Shown: positions 6,712-13,330 of the stretch, piece by piece | Layout: each line of letters starts with the position of its first letter | How positions within the stretch are numbered: the stretch's first letter is position 1 | Source: Clostridia bacterium | GTDB lineage: Bacteria; Bacillota_A; Clostridia; Christensenellales; Aristaeellaceae | DNA: 13,794 nucleotides | Assembly (NCBI GenBank): GCA_017938785.1 | Contig: JAGBAU010000163.1 | Coordinates: 1 to 13,794 of the forward strand | Direction: 5' to 3' | Notes under the pieces: generated by a model | The model's input: the letters and a program-made list of their open reading frames with translations, nothing else | Databases searched by the model: none | What the model was told of the DNA's origin: nothing | Translations under genes and position numbers: made by a program

Positions 6712-7569
6712 ATGAAAAAGTGCATCGCACTGTTGACCATCGCCCTGCTGTTCAACGCAGTTGTATCCCGTGCGGAGGAAAAAACATATTACACCTTCAA
6801 CGAGGACAAGTATTATCATACAAATATAGACTGTGACCGTCCCATGGAAAAAAACTGGTGGGGCGGGGCAATGCAGGATTTCTATGAGCGCAAAGCATAC
6901 CAGAAATATGAAATCTCCGAAGAGAGCGCCATTGCTTTTGAGAAGAAGGCTTGTCCGGTGTGCGTAAAAGAGCTGGAGCCTGTCTACCTGGGCGATCATA
7001 TGCCTGAGTGGAACTATGAGGTTGCACCCTGGGAGATCAACGGCCTGACGGAGGAGCAGGAGGTTGCCTTCCGCGAATCGCGTCCCGCCGCCTTCCAGCA
7101 GGAGATTGCCGCCACGGCGGAGGCCTTCAATGCCTACTATGAGGAAATCTACAATGACCAGACCAACCAAATCGAACGTCTGCACGATTATCCCGCGTTC
7201 TTTGCCGGAAAGTACAGCAGCAACGCCGGCTGTCTTGCCTACCAGATTGTGGATTTCAATGATGAAATGCTTGCCGCTTTCAGGGATATGTTCGGCGGCG
7301 GTGCATGGATTGTGCCTGCGAAATACGGCTATGATGAAATCTATGCGACCCGGGAACGCATCTTTCAGGAGATGATGTCCTGGTGCGCGGCCCATCCGGA
7401 GCTGGATGCAAGGGTGGTTTCAGCCGTGGGTCCCGGATACGAAAACTACGCCGTGATCGGAATCAGCGGCGTAGATTGGAAGCAGGCGGCGGCAGCCTTT
7501 GAGGAGTCCGCGCCCGTGTATATTCATTTTGCCTATGATGAAATATCGCTTGCATGCGACGCCTTCTAA
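6712..7569 (+). CDS. Secreted protein of unknown function with HxxxxC/CxxC motif
   Basis: I do not recognise this 285-residue protein. It opens with a signal peptide (MKKCIALLTIALLFNAVVSRA, cut probably after residue 21). Then come KYYHTNIDC (33-41) and ACPVC (80-84): His36, Cys41, Cys81 and Cys84 could ligate a metal, and the pattern resembles the small YH-x4-C ... CxxC modules seen in many exported bacterial proteins. Residues 100-285 are acidic and aromatic with no familiar motif; Cys174, Cys225 and Cys282 are further cysteines. ATG 6712 is chosen because GGGAGGAG (6699-6706) precedes it and a signal peptide follows at once; an in-frame ATG at 6628 would bury both. Codons near the 5' end look more A+T-rich than in neighbouring genes. 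It is convergent with the MATE gene, the two stop codons overlapping. Confidence 0.82.
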   Translation: MKKCIALLTIALLFNAVVSRAEEKTYYTFNEDKYYHTNIDCDRPMEKNWWGGAMQDFYERKAYQKYEISEESAIAFEKKACPVCVKELEPVYLGDHMPEWNYEVAPWEINGLTEEQEVAFRESRPAAFQQEIAATAEAFNAYYEEIYNDQTNQIERLHDYPAFFAGKYSSNAGCLAYQIVDFNDEMLAAFRDMFGGGAWIVPAKYGYDEIYATRERIFQEMMSWCAAHPELDARVVSAVGPGYENYAVIGISGVDWKQAAAAFEESAPVYIHFAYDEISLACDAF

Positions 7570-8936
7570 GCGATGTCGTCCATCGCCACGTGCACATCCT
7601 CCCGGGGAATCTTCCGGAAGAACTGAACCGCGAAGGGGATGGTGATCAGGCTGCTGGTTATGTCCGCAATGGGCTGGGAGAGCTGGATGCCCAGTTCGCC
7701 CAGAACGGGCGGCAGAATGAGCAGCATGGGAATGAAGCACACGCCGCTGCGCAGGCATGCGGTGAGCAGCGCGCGCAGCTTGAAGCCTGCGGTCTGGAAC
7801 AGCATGTTGGGCGCGATATTGATGGGCGTGAAGATCAGGCTGATGCTGGCGAAGCGCAGGGCCAGGGAGCCGATGCGCAGCACCTCGCCGTCATCCTGGA
7901 ACAGGCCCACCAGCTGGGGGGCGAAGATGCAGCCGATGCCGCATACCACCATCAATACCGCGATACCGGAGAGCATCGTGAACCGGAACGCCCGGCGCAG
8001 TCGGGCGTATTTCTTTGCCTGGTAGTTGAAGCCGGCCACCGGCTGGAAGCCCTGGCCGATGCCCAGCGCGATACTCAGCATGAAGAACTGGCAGCGGCCG
8101 GTGATGGCCATGGCCGAAACGCAGGCGTCGCCGTACATGCCGGCACAGCTGTTCAGGATGCCGGAGGAGATGCTGGTCATGCCCTGGCGGATCATGCTGG
8201 GCATGCCGGTGGTCACGATGTCGCCCACGAGCCAGCCCTTCAGGCGCACGTTTCGGATGGAGATTTTGCTCTGGGCGTGGTGCCTGTGCATGAACAGCAG
8301 GATCAAAAAGCCGATCAACTGGCTCAGCGCCGTTGCAAGGCCGGCGCCTGCAACGCCCATGTCGAAGCCGTAGATGAAGATGGGATCGCCGATCATGTTC
8401 AGCACGCCGCCGATGGTGAGGCCGATCATGCCGTAGAAGGCCTTGCCCTCATAGCGCAGAACGTTGTTGAGCACCAGGGATGCAACCATCACCGGCGCAG
8501 CCAGCAGTATGTACAGGCCGTAATCCCGGGCGTAGGGGAGTATGGTTTCCGTGCTGCCCAGCAAGCGCATCAGCGGGCTGATCAGCGGAATGCCGAGTAT
8601 GGTGAGCATCAGACCCATGAAAAGGGCCAGGAAGAAGCTGGTGGAAACGTAGTGAGAGGCAGTATCTGTGTCCCTCTGGGCGAGCAGGCGGGAGGTGACG
8701 CTGCCTGCACCGTGCCCCAGGGTGAAGCCGATGGCTTGCAGGATACTCATCAGTGTGAACACCACGCCTACGGCGCCGCTGGCGCTTACGCCCAGGGTGC
8801 CCACAAAGTAGGTGTCCACCAGGTTGTAGATATTGGAAATCAGCATGGAGATGATGGTGGGAATGGACAGGGAGAGAATCAGCTTCTCCACCGGAGTCTC
8901 CGTCATTTTCTTGTAGTGCTGCTCTGCCTGGGTCAT
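7566..8936 (-). CDS. MATE-family multidrug/cation antiporter
   Basis: A 456-residue polytopic membrane protein, the normal MATE length, predicted to have 12 membrane segments in two related halves. Typical features are the N-terminal LILSLSIPTIISMLISNIYN, the VDTYFVGTLG segment, GHGAGSVTSRLLAQ in the first half, and IALGIGQGFQPVAGFNYQAK in the second. MATE proteins export cationic drugs or metabolites against a Na+ or H+ gradient; the substrate cannot be read from sequence. ATG 8936 follows AAGGGAGG (8947-8954) by ten bases; the longer in-frame reading from 9011 lacks such a site and adds a hydrophilic stretch. A later ATG at 8906 is possible. Its TAG (7566-7568) overlaps the TAA of the convergent secreted-protein gene, and no terminator lies between. 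It diverges from the sugar kinase. Confidence 0.93.
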   Translation of the reverse strand: MTQAEQHYKKMTETPVEKLILSLSIPTIISMLISNIYNLVDTYFVGTLGVSASGAVGVVFTLMSILQAIGFTLGHGAGSVTSRLLAQRDTDTASHYVSTSFFLALFMGLMLTILGIPLISPLMRLLGSTETILPYARDYGLYILLAAPVMVASLVLNNVLRYEGKAFYGMIGLTIGGVLNMIGDPIFIYGFDMGVAGAGLATALSQLIGFLILLFMHRHHAQSKISIRNVRLKGWLVGDIVTTGMPSMIRQGMTSISSGILNSCAGMYGDACVSAMAITGRCQFFMLSIALGIGQGFQPVAGFNYQAKKYARLRRAFRFTMLSGIAVLMVVCGIGCIFAPQLVGLFQDDGEVLRIGSLALRFASISLIFTPINIAPNMLFQTAGFKLRALLTACLRSGVCFIPMLLILPPVLGELGIQLSQPIADITSSLITIPFAVQFFRKIPREDVHVAMDDIA

Positions 8937-8966
8937 ATGCTGCGCGCCTCCCTTAGTACTGTCTTC

Positions 8967-8995
8967 ATTATGAGAGCAATATGTTAAGTTCTCTA
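8967..8995 (-). promoter_or_regulatory. Weak candidate promoter for the MATE gene
   Basis: On the minus strand CATAAT (8967-8972) is a 5/6 -10 box, preceded at 17 bases by TAGAGA (8990-8995), a 4/6 -35 box. The start would be near 8960, just ahead of the ribosome binding site. I could not find a convincing promoter for the divergent kinase in the same 142-bp gap. Confidence 0.35.
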
Positions 8996-9078
8996 GCGCT
9001 TTTTTAACCAAACAGGCAGGAAAAACAGGATTGCATGAAGAACTATTATCAAGTTAGAAATGGCAGGAGGCATGCAAA

Positions 9079-10017
9079 ATGCTTGATATACTCATTGTTG
9101 GCGAATTGAATGTGGATGTTTTCATGGGTGGACTTCAGCAGGCCCCTGTGTTCGGCAAGGAAATCATTTCCAACAGCTATGAAGAACTGGCGGGTAGTTC
9201 CACCGGCAACACCATCTGCACGGCGGCCAGCCTGGGCCTGAAGACGGCTGTATTCAGCAAGCTGGGCAAGGACCGCTTCGGCGATATCATGCTCCGTGCT
9301 CTGGAGCGCTACGGCGTGGAAACCGGCTTTATCGATATTTCCGAGAAGTACCGCACAGGCGTGACCCTGAGCCTGAGCAACGACCGCGACCGCGCCATGA
9401 TCACCTACTTCGGCGATACCATCAACGCCTTCGATGCGGCGGATATACCCCTGGAGAAGGCCGATGCAAAGCATCTGCACATGCCTTCGTTCTATCTGAA
9501 TCCTTCCATCCAATCCGGTCTGGCAGCGGCCTATGAGAAAGCTCATGCAATGGGCATGACCACCTCCCTGGATGCAGGCTGGGATGAGAGTGGTAACTGG
9601 CATGCGTATCTGGACGATGTTCTGAAGCACACGGACTTCTTCTTCCCGAACGAATCCGAAACCGAGGCCATCACCGGCGAAAGCGATCCCGTGAAGGGCG
9701 CCATCGCACTGGCGCAGCTGGGCTGCAATGTGGTGGTCAAGTGCGGCGGAAACGGCAGCTACTACTGCGCGAAGGGTTCAAAGGACGTACAGCACTTCCC
9801 GGGATATCCCACCCGCTTGGTGGAGACCACCGGAGCGGGCGACAGCTTCGACGCGGGCTTCCTGTATGCCTATCTGAACGGACAGGATATTGCGGGCTGC
9901 ATGAAGATGGGCAACGCCGTGGGCGCCCTGAGCGTACAGCGTGCAGGCGGCGTGGAGAATTGCCCCACCCTGGAAGAAGCCCTGAAGACCATCGAACTGG
10001 GCACGGCGCTGTGGTAA
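9079..10017 (+). CDS. PfkB/ribokinase-family carbohydrate kinase
   Basis: A 312-residue sugar kinase of the ribokinase superfamily, transferring phosphate from ATP to a sugar or nucleoside. It begins with the family strand DILIVGELNVDVF (3-15), has GSSTGNTICTAASLGLKTAVFSKLGKDRFGD (39-69), in which the glycine-rich substrate end and KLGKDRFG are typical, PNESE (190-194), and the PfkB signature TTGAGDSFDAGF (250-261) with Asp255 as catalytic base. Length is normal. The substrate is undetermined: no transporter, isomerase or aldolase accompanies it. AGGAGG (9065-9070) lies eight bases before ATG 9079; a nearer ATG at 9072 runs into a stop after three codons. It stands alone, divergent from the MATE gene and followed at once by a terminator. 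Confidence 0.93.
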   Translation: MLDILIVGELNVDVFMGGLQQAPVFGKEIISNSYEELAGSSTGNTICTAASLGLKTAVFSKLGKDRFGDIMLRALERYGVETGFIDISEKYRTGVTLSLSNDRDRAMITYFGDTINAFDAADIPLEKADAKHLHMPSFYLNPSIQSGLAAAYEKAHAMGMTTSLDAGWDESGNWHAYLDDVLKHTDFFFPNESETEAITGESDPVKGAIALAQLGCNVVVKCGGNGSYYCAKGSKDVQHFPGYPTRLVETTGAGDSFDAGFLYAYLNGQDIAGCMKMGNAVGALSVQRAGGVENCPTLEEALKTIELGTALW

Positions 10018-10019
10018 GC

Positions 10020-10062
10020 GCATAAAAAATGACCACCCATCCGGGAGGTCATTTTTTTATGC
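10020..10062. terminator. Bidirectional Rho-independent terminator
   Basis: AAAAAATGACC (10024-10034) pairs with GGTCATTTTTT (10047-10057). An A:A mismatch and a further CCC:GGG helix lie inside, and GCAT/ATGC are just outside. The A-tract and T-tract flank the GC stem, so it works on both strands: for the sugar kinase (stop 10017) and for the convergent small secreted protein (stop 10063-10065). Confidence 0.88.
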
Positions 10063-10611
10063 TCATTTTGCCAGCACGCCGAAGCTGCCGATGATCTGGG
10101 TGGCAGTGGCCATGAAGGCGGCGTCGGATTGGGGTGTGAACACGAAGTTCAGCACGCGACCGTCCACCAGCGCGGCGCAGCAGCTCACATCACCTTCCAC
10201 CAGATCGTAGATCACGAAATCGGTGCCGTTGAAGGTGTAGATGCCGGAGGTCTGGGGCATGGCGGTGCGGTCAATGAGATCCTGGAGGGAATCGATATCC
10301 GCGCAATCGGTGTCCCAGCTCTGGATGTAGAGCCAGCGCTGTGCGCTTGCATCGCTCAGGCAGTAGAGCACGCCCTGCGCGGCCATTTCATCGTTGAGGG
10401 CATAGTATTTCCAGCCCGCGGGCAGCTCCAGGGAAAAGCCGTCCTCGAAGCCAAGAACCACCGGCTCAGCAGGCGCTTCAACGGGTGCCGCACTGGCCTC
10501 GGGTGCCGCACTGGCCTCGGGTGCCGCAGGCGCTTCGGTGGCGGCGGATTCAGCGCAGGCCATGCCCAACAGCAGCATCAGAGCCAGAAGCATACACAAG
10601 ATCTTTTTCAT
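10063..10611 (-). CDS. Small secreted protein with EASAAP repeat, function unknown
   Basis: A 182-residue exported protein. Residues 1-20 are a signal peptide ending in ACA, a good signal peptidase I site; the cysteine at 19 lacks a proper lipobox, so it is probably not a lipoprotein. Residues 21-50 are a low-complexity Ala/Pro/Glu linker containing tandem EASAAP units. The globular part (51-182) begins GFEDGFSLELPAGW, resembling the opening of small beta-sheet secreted domains in Firmicutes, and includes four cysteines (84, 103, 144, 145). No enzymatic motif is seen and I assign no function. GAGGAGG (10618-10624) precedes ATG 10611, and a strong promoter lies upstream. It is a single-gene transcript ending at the shared terminator. 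Confidence 0.85.
   Translation of the reverse strand: MKKILCMLLALMLLLGMACAESAATEAPAAPEASAAPEASAAPVEAPAEPVVLGFEDGFSLELPAGWKYYALNDEMAAQGVLYCLSDASAQRWLYIQSWDTDCADIDSLQDLIDRTAMPQTSGIYTFNGTDFVIYDLVEGDVSCCAALVDGRVLNFVFTPQSDAAFMATATQIIGSFGVLAK
10483..10528 (-). repeat. 18-bp tandem repeat coding for EASAAP
   Basis: The plus-strand unit GGGTGCCGCACTGGCCTC occurs twice without a mismatch (10483-10500, 10501-10518) and a third time in part (10519-10528). It is in frame inside the small secreted protein and encodes part of the Ala/Pro/Glu linker, so copy number could change by slippage without breaking the frame. Confidence 0.9.
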
Positions 10612-10679
10612 TCCGAATCCTCCTCAAAGGAAGTGTTGTACAGGCAGTGAGAGCATATTTCCCTCATTTAATCGCATGT

Positions 10680-10709
10680 ATTATAGCATTGCAGGGATGG
10701 CAGGGTCAA
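10680..10709 (-). promoter_or_regulatory. Strong promoter with extended -10 for the small secreted protein
   Basis: On the minus strand TTGACC (10704-10709), an 18-base spacer and TATAAT (10680-10685) match at 5/6 and 6/6, and TGC just before the -10 gives the extended TGnTATAAT form. The start near 10673 leaves a leader of about 60 bases. Confidence 0.8.
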
Positions 10710-10751
10710 CCGAATCCCGGAATTGTCAGGATTGCGCCCATTTGTGGGCAT

Positions 10752-10781
10752 AAAGAACCGGGCAGCTGAAGCTGCCCGGTT
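10752..10781 (-). terminator. Terminator of the NlpC/P60 gene
   Basis: AACCGGGCAGC (10756-10766) and GCTGCCCGGTT (10771-10781) form a perfect 11-bp stem with a TGAA loop. On the minus strand it lies 12 bases past the NlpC/P60 stop and is followed by TTCTTTA, a modest T-run. It also insulates the small secreted gene downstream. Confidence 0.8.
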
Positions 10782-10793
10782 TTGTCCGGGTGT

Positions 10794-13019
10794 TTATTGT
10801 ATAATGCGCTTTGCGCCGGAATAGGTTCGGTTATAGTAGGGATTCTTGCTGAGCTCGCTGATGGTGACCTTTCCTGCGCCGGAGGAGGCGTGGATGAACT
10901 GATCGCCGCCCAGGTAGATGCCCACGTGGTCGTAGTTGTCCGAATCATCCACGGTGTTGAAGAACACCAAATCACCCGCCTTGAGGTCGGAACGGCTCAC
11001 ATTGGGATAACGGCTGTCGGTGGCCTGGCTCAGCGCGGTGCGCTTGAGGGCGATGCCTGCGCCCTGTTTGAAGCTGTAATAGGTGAGGCCCGAGCAGTCG
11101 AAGCCGTAGCCGGGGGTCTGCGCGGCATAGATGTATTTTGTGCCGTACTGTGCCCGGGCGATTTCGATGACCTTGGCGATCTTGGCGTTGGCCGTATTGC
11201 TGATCACCTGGGTGGTTGCCACTTCCTTGGCCTGCACATAGCCGTATTCCGAACCGGATTTCAGGCGGATCCAGGTCTTGTCCGTGGACTGGCAAACGCC
11301 GGTAATCTTTGCGTTCAGCGACAGGGTGGAGAGCACGCTTGCCGAGGTGGAGGGCTTCTTGTATATCTTTACACCGGCAGCCTGGGCGTAGAGGGTTACG
11401 CTGTAGGTGTTGGGATTGGTGGAGGAAATGCCGTCCTCCTTGCAGAAGCCAACATCGCCGTCGCCGTTTACGATGCGCGCCCAGCCCTCGCCGCTGCCCG
11501 TGCAGGTGAAGGATTCACCGAAGGACATGGTGCCCAGGATCTTGGAGGAGGTGTTGTTCTGGGCGTAACAAGGCAGGAGGGTGGAGGTGATGTAAATGGT
11601 CTTGGGGGTGATGTCCTTGATGGGGGAATCATCCTCGGCGACCTTCTTTTCGGAGAAGTCCACCAGCAGGCCGTAGGCATACTTGCCGTCGCCCATGCTC
11701 AGGCGGGCCCACAGGCCGTCCGGCGTGGTTGCAACCATGGTGAGGGCGTCGTTGATCTGTAGGGTGGAGCTTACAGAAGCGCTCTGTGCAGGCTGGGTAT
11801 AGACCTTCACGTCGTCACGCACAGCATACAGGATGGTGGACAGGGTGTTGGGATCGTAGCGGGTAATGTCCATATAGCGGCAGTAGCCCACCGTGCTGTT
11901 GTCATTCTTCACCTTCGCCCAGCCGTCGTCCACGCTGATCAGGCCCAGGCTCTGGCCGAAGCACATGGTGCCCAGGACCTTGGAGGTGGAATCGGGCTCT
12001 GCGTAGAACTTGGCGGTGTTTTCCGATACATAGACGGTTTCGGTAACTTCCTCGGAGGGAATCTCAACCGGTTCGTCAATTTCGGGTTCATCCTCAATGA
12101 TGGAGCCGCTGATGTATTTGGACTGCACATAGCCGTAGTACTTGCCGTTCTTCAGGCGGGTCCATGCACCATCGGCGGTGATGGCCACGGCGGTATAGGC
12201 GGAATTGCGCTTGAGCTTCATCATCACGCCCGAAGAGGTGAGGGGCTTGCGGTAAACGGGGACGTTGTTGGCGTTGATATAAACCTTTTCGTTGTAGGAA
12301 TTGGGATTCTTCGTGGACAGGCCGCTGAGCAGGCAGTAACCCACCGCGCCGGAGGAATTGCGGATGCGCGCCCAGCTGCCGGTGCTGCCCAGCAGGGTCA
12401 TGTTTTCACCATAGGACATGGTGCCCAGGCATCTGGAGGAGGTGGAGGCGCTTGCGTAGGCCTTCAGGGTGTTGGATACGATGTAAACGGTGCCGGTTGA
12501 AACGCTCGGGGGATTGACATTGCCGCCGGAGCTGACGGGCGAGGCGGATATGTATTGGCTCTGCACATAGCCGAAATACCTGCCGTTTTGCAGGCGCACC
12601 CAGTTTTTGTCGGGAGTAACGGCCACGGCTGCATATTTGGAATTGAGCTTGAGCTTCATCATCACGCCGGAGGATGTGCTGGGCTTGCGGTAGATGGGCA
12701 CGTTGTTTGCCGTGATGTATGCGGTTTTGCGGAGGGTGTTGGGGTTTACATTGGACAGGCCCGTGATCTTACAGTAGCCGATTTGGCCCTGGGCATTCTG
12801 AACGGCGGCCCAGCTGCTGTTGTAAGCGATGCAGATCAGGCTTTCACCGAAGGACATGGTTCCGAGCACCCTGGCGGATGTGGAAACCCCTTTGTATACC
12901 GGTAATGTATTGGATATGACATAAACCGTAAAGCTCGCCGCTTTGGCGGGCTTTGCTGCGGGCAGTATGCCTATGCTCAGGCACAGCACCAGCAGTAGGG
13001 CGGTCAGTCGTTTCTTCAT
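10794..13019 (-). CDS. Exported NlpC/P60 peptidase with eight SH3-like domains
   Basis: A 741-residue cell-wall enzyme predicted to cut peptidoglycan stem peptides outside the cell. Residues 1-28 are a signal peptide ending AKA. Four related modules follow (about 32-158, 177-304, 328-456, 474-601), each an A-type bacterial SH3-like domain (VYVISNTLPVY..., GTMSFGES, GYC) plus a B-type one (YITANNVPIYRKPSTSSGV...). An acidic linker lies at 306-327. Residues 611-741 form the NlpC/P60 domain with Cys642 in FDCSGL, His698 in YDHVGIYLG and His710 in FIHASS as the catalytic triad. GGAGGAA (13026-13032) precedes ATG 13019, better placed than an in-frame ATG at 13052. SH3 arrays of this kind usually bind the wall. 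It is a single-gene unit with its own promoter and terminator. Confidence 0.95.
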   Translation of the reverse strand: MKKRLTALLLVLCLSIGILPAAKPAKAASFTVYVISNTLPVYKGVSTSARVLGTMSFGESLICIAYNSSWAAVQNAQGQIGYCKITGLSNVNPNTLRKTAYITANNVPIYRKPSTSSGVMMKLKLNSKYAAVAVTPDKNWVRLQNGRYFGYVQSQYISASPVSSGGNVNPPSVSTGTVYIVSNTLKAYASASTSSRCLGTMSYGENMTLLGSTGSWARIRNSSGAVGYCLLSGLSTKNPNSYNEKVYINANNVPVYRKPLTSSGVMMKLKRNSAYTAVAITADGAWTRLKNGKYYGYVQSKYISGSIIEDEPEIDEPVEIPSEEVTETVYVSENTAKFYAEPDSTSKVLGTMCFGQSLGLISVDDGWAKVKNDNSTVGYCRYMDITRYDPNTLSTILYAVRDDVKVYTQPAQSASVSSTLQINDALTMVATTPDGLWARLSMGDGKYAYGLLVDFSEKKVAEDDSPIKDITPKTIYITSTLLPCYAQNNTSSKILGTMSFGESFTCTGSGEGWARIVNGDGDVGFCKEDGISSTNPNTYSVTLYAQAAGVKIYKKPSTSASVLSTLSLNAKITGVCQSTDKTWIRLKSGSEYGYVQAKEVATTQVISNTANAKIAKVIEIARAQYGTKYIYAAQTPGYGFDCSGLTYYSFKQGAGIALKRTALSQATDSRYPNVSRSDLKAGDLVFFNTVDDSDNYDHVGIYLGGDQFIHASSGAGKVTISELSKNPYYNRTYSGAKRIIQ
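11217..12926 (-). repeat. Four tandem SH3-pair modules within the NlpC/P60 gene
   Basis: Modules lie at about 12546-12926, 12108-12491, 11652-12038 and 11217-11600, in order from the N-terminus. Modules 1 and 2 are the closest: their B halves share NNVP-YRKP-TSSGVMMKLK and near-identical DNA around 12648-12670 and 12215-12237. Modules 3 and 4 are more diverged. This suggests an old array with a later duplication of the N-terminal pair. Confidence 0.85.
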
Positions 13020-13098
13020 GGAAAATTCCTCCAAACGGGGGCGGGTATGCATTGCGTTCTGTATATATAGACGCGAAAAATGCAGCTTTTGTCAGTGA

Positions 13099-13119
13099 AC
13101 AAATGAAATTAACATTTGT
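13099..13119. promoter_or_regulatory. 21-bp dyad in the NlpC/P60 leader
   Basis: ACAAATG (13099-13105) and CATTTGT (13113-13119) are a perfect 7-bp inverted repeat around an A+T-only centre. It lies just downstream of the predicted start site near 13132, a usual place for a repressor site. The arms are A+T-rich, so a transcription-factor site is more likely than a stable RNA hairpin. The regulator is unknown. Confidence 0.4.
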
Positions 13120-13138
13120 CTATAATAATCCTATTTTC

Positions 13139-13167
13139 ATTATAGAAGAATGGGATTGTGAAGTCAA
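13139..13167 (-). promoter_or_regulatory. Sigma-A promoter for the NlpC/P60 gene
   Basis: On the minus strand TTGACT (13162-13167), a 17-base spacer and TATAAT (13139-13144) give a nearly perfect promoter. Transcription would start near 13132, giving a leader of about 110 bases, long compared with the other genes here. Confidence 0.85.
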
Positions 13168-13204
13168 TGTGGCAGCTTTACCATTCAGCGACAATTCTGT
13201 GTTG

Positions 13205-13246
13205 AAAAAAAGACAAAAATACGCTGCGAAGGTTTTCTTCGCAGCG
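13205..13246 (-). terminator. Terminator of the acyl-CoA synthetase gene
   Basis: CGCTGCGAAG (13222-13231) and CTTCGCAGCG (13237-13246) form a perfect 10-bp stem with a 5-base loop. On the minus strand it is followed by TATTTTTGTCTTTTTTT, a classic T-rich tail. It lies about 80 bases past the synthetase stop codon. Confidence 0.88.
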
Positions 13247-13263
13247 CAGGAGTAAGTGATTGT

Positions 13264-13330
13264 AAGAATAGCGTAATTGCGGAGCAATTTCGCGGGCTGG
13301 AAGCTCCTGAAGGGAAATTTCGGTATTCTT
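13264..13330 (-). other. Structured element in the 3' UTR of the acyl-CoA synthetase gene
   Basis: AAGAATA (13264-13270) and TATTCTT (13324-13330) form an outer 7-bp stem that includes two bases of the gene's stop codon, extended by CG:CG after one mismatch. Inside, AATTGC-GGA-GCAATT (13275-13289) makes a 6-bp hairpin. It competes with two other pairings: AATTTC (13286-13291) with GAAATT (13314-13319), and GGAGC (13281-13285) with GCTCC (13303-13307). It may be a folded 3' UTR, a small RNA or a dispersed palindromic repeat. Confidence 0.4.

Larger units (their letters stand above)
13020..13328. other. 309-bp non-coding gap: promoter, leader dyad, terminator, structured 3' UTR
   Basis: No gene is supported here. 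From low to high coordinate it holds the NlpC/P60 ribosome binding site (13026-13032), a leader of about 110 bases with a dyad (13099-13119), the NlpC/P60 promoter (13139-13167), the acyl-CoA synthetase terminator (13205-13246), and a folded element that runs into its stop codon (13264-13330). A plus-strand open frame through 13255 lacks a ribosome binding site and starts within the NlpC/P60 gene. Confidence 0.8.

Noticed and set aside
7554..8987. A 477-codon plus-strand open frame opposite the MATE gene.
   Set aside because: The translation is a His/Gln/Ala/Asp-rich shadow with no motif or ribosome binding site; the minus strand encodes a clear membrane transporter.
10483..10528. Short direct repeats that might suggest a CRISPR array.
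   Set aside because: The copies are contiguous without spacers, in frame and inside a coding sequence.
10550..10560. A lipoprotein signal in the small secreted protein.
   Set aside because: The residues before Cys19 are Gly-Met-Ala, which does not fit a lipobox, and ACA at 18-20 is a good signal peptidase I site.
10782..11762. A 326-codon plus-strand open frame opposite the NlpC/P60 domain.
   Set aside because: Gly/Val/Ala-rich shadow translation beginning in the terminator region, with no ribosome binding site.
12953..13255. A 100-codon plus-strand frame running into the gap after the NlpC/P60 gene.
   Set aside because: No ribosome binding site, no protein-like composition, and it crosses a strong promoter and a terminator of the minus strand.
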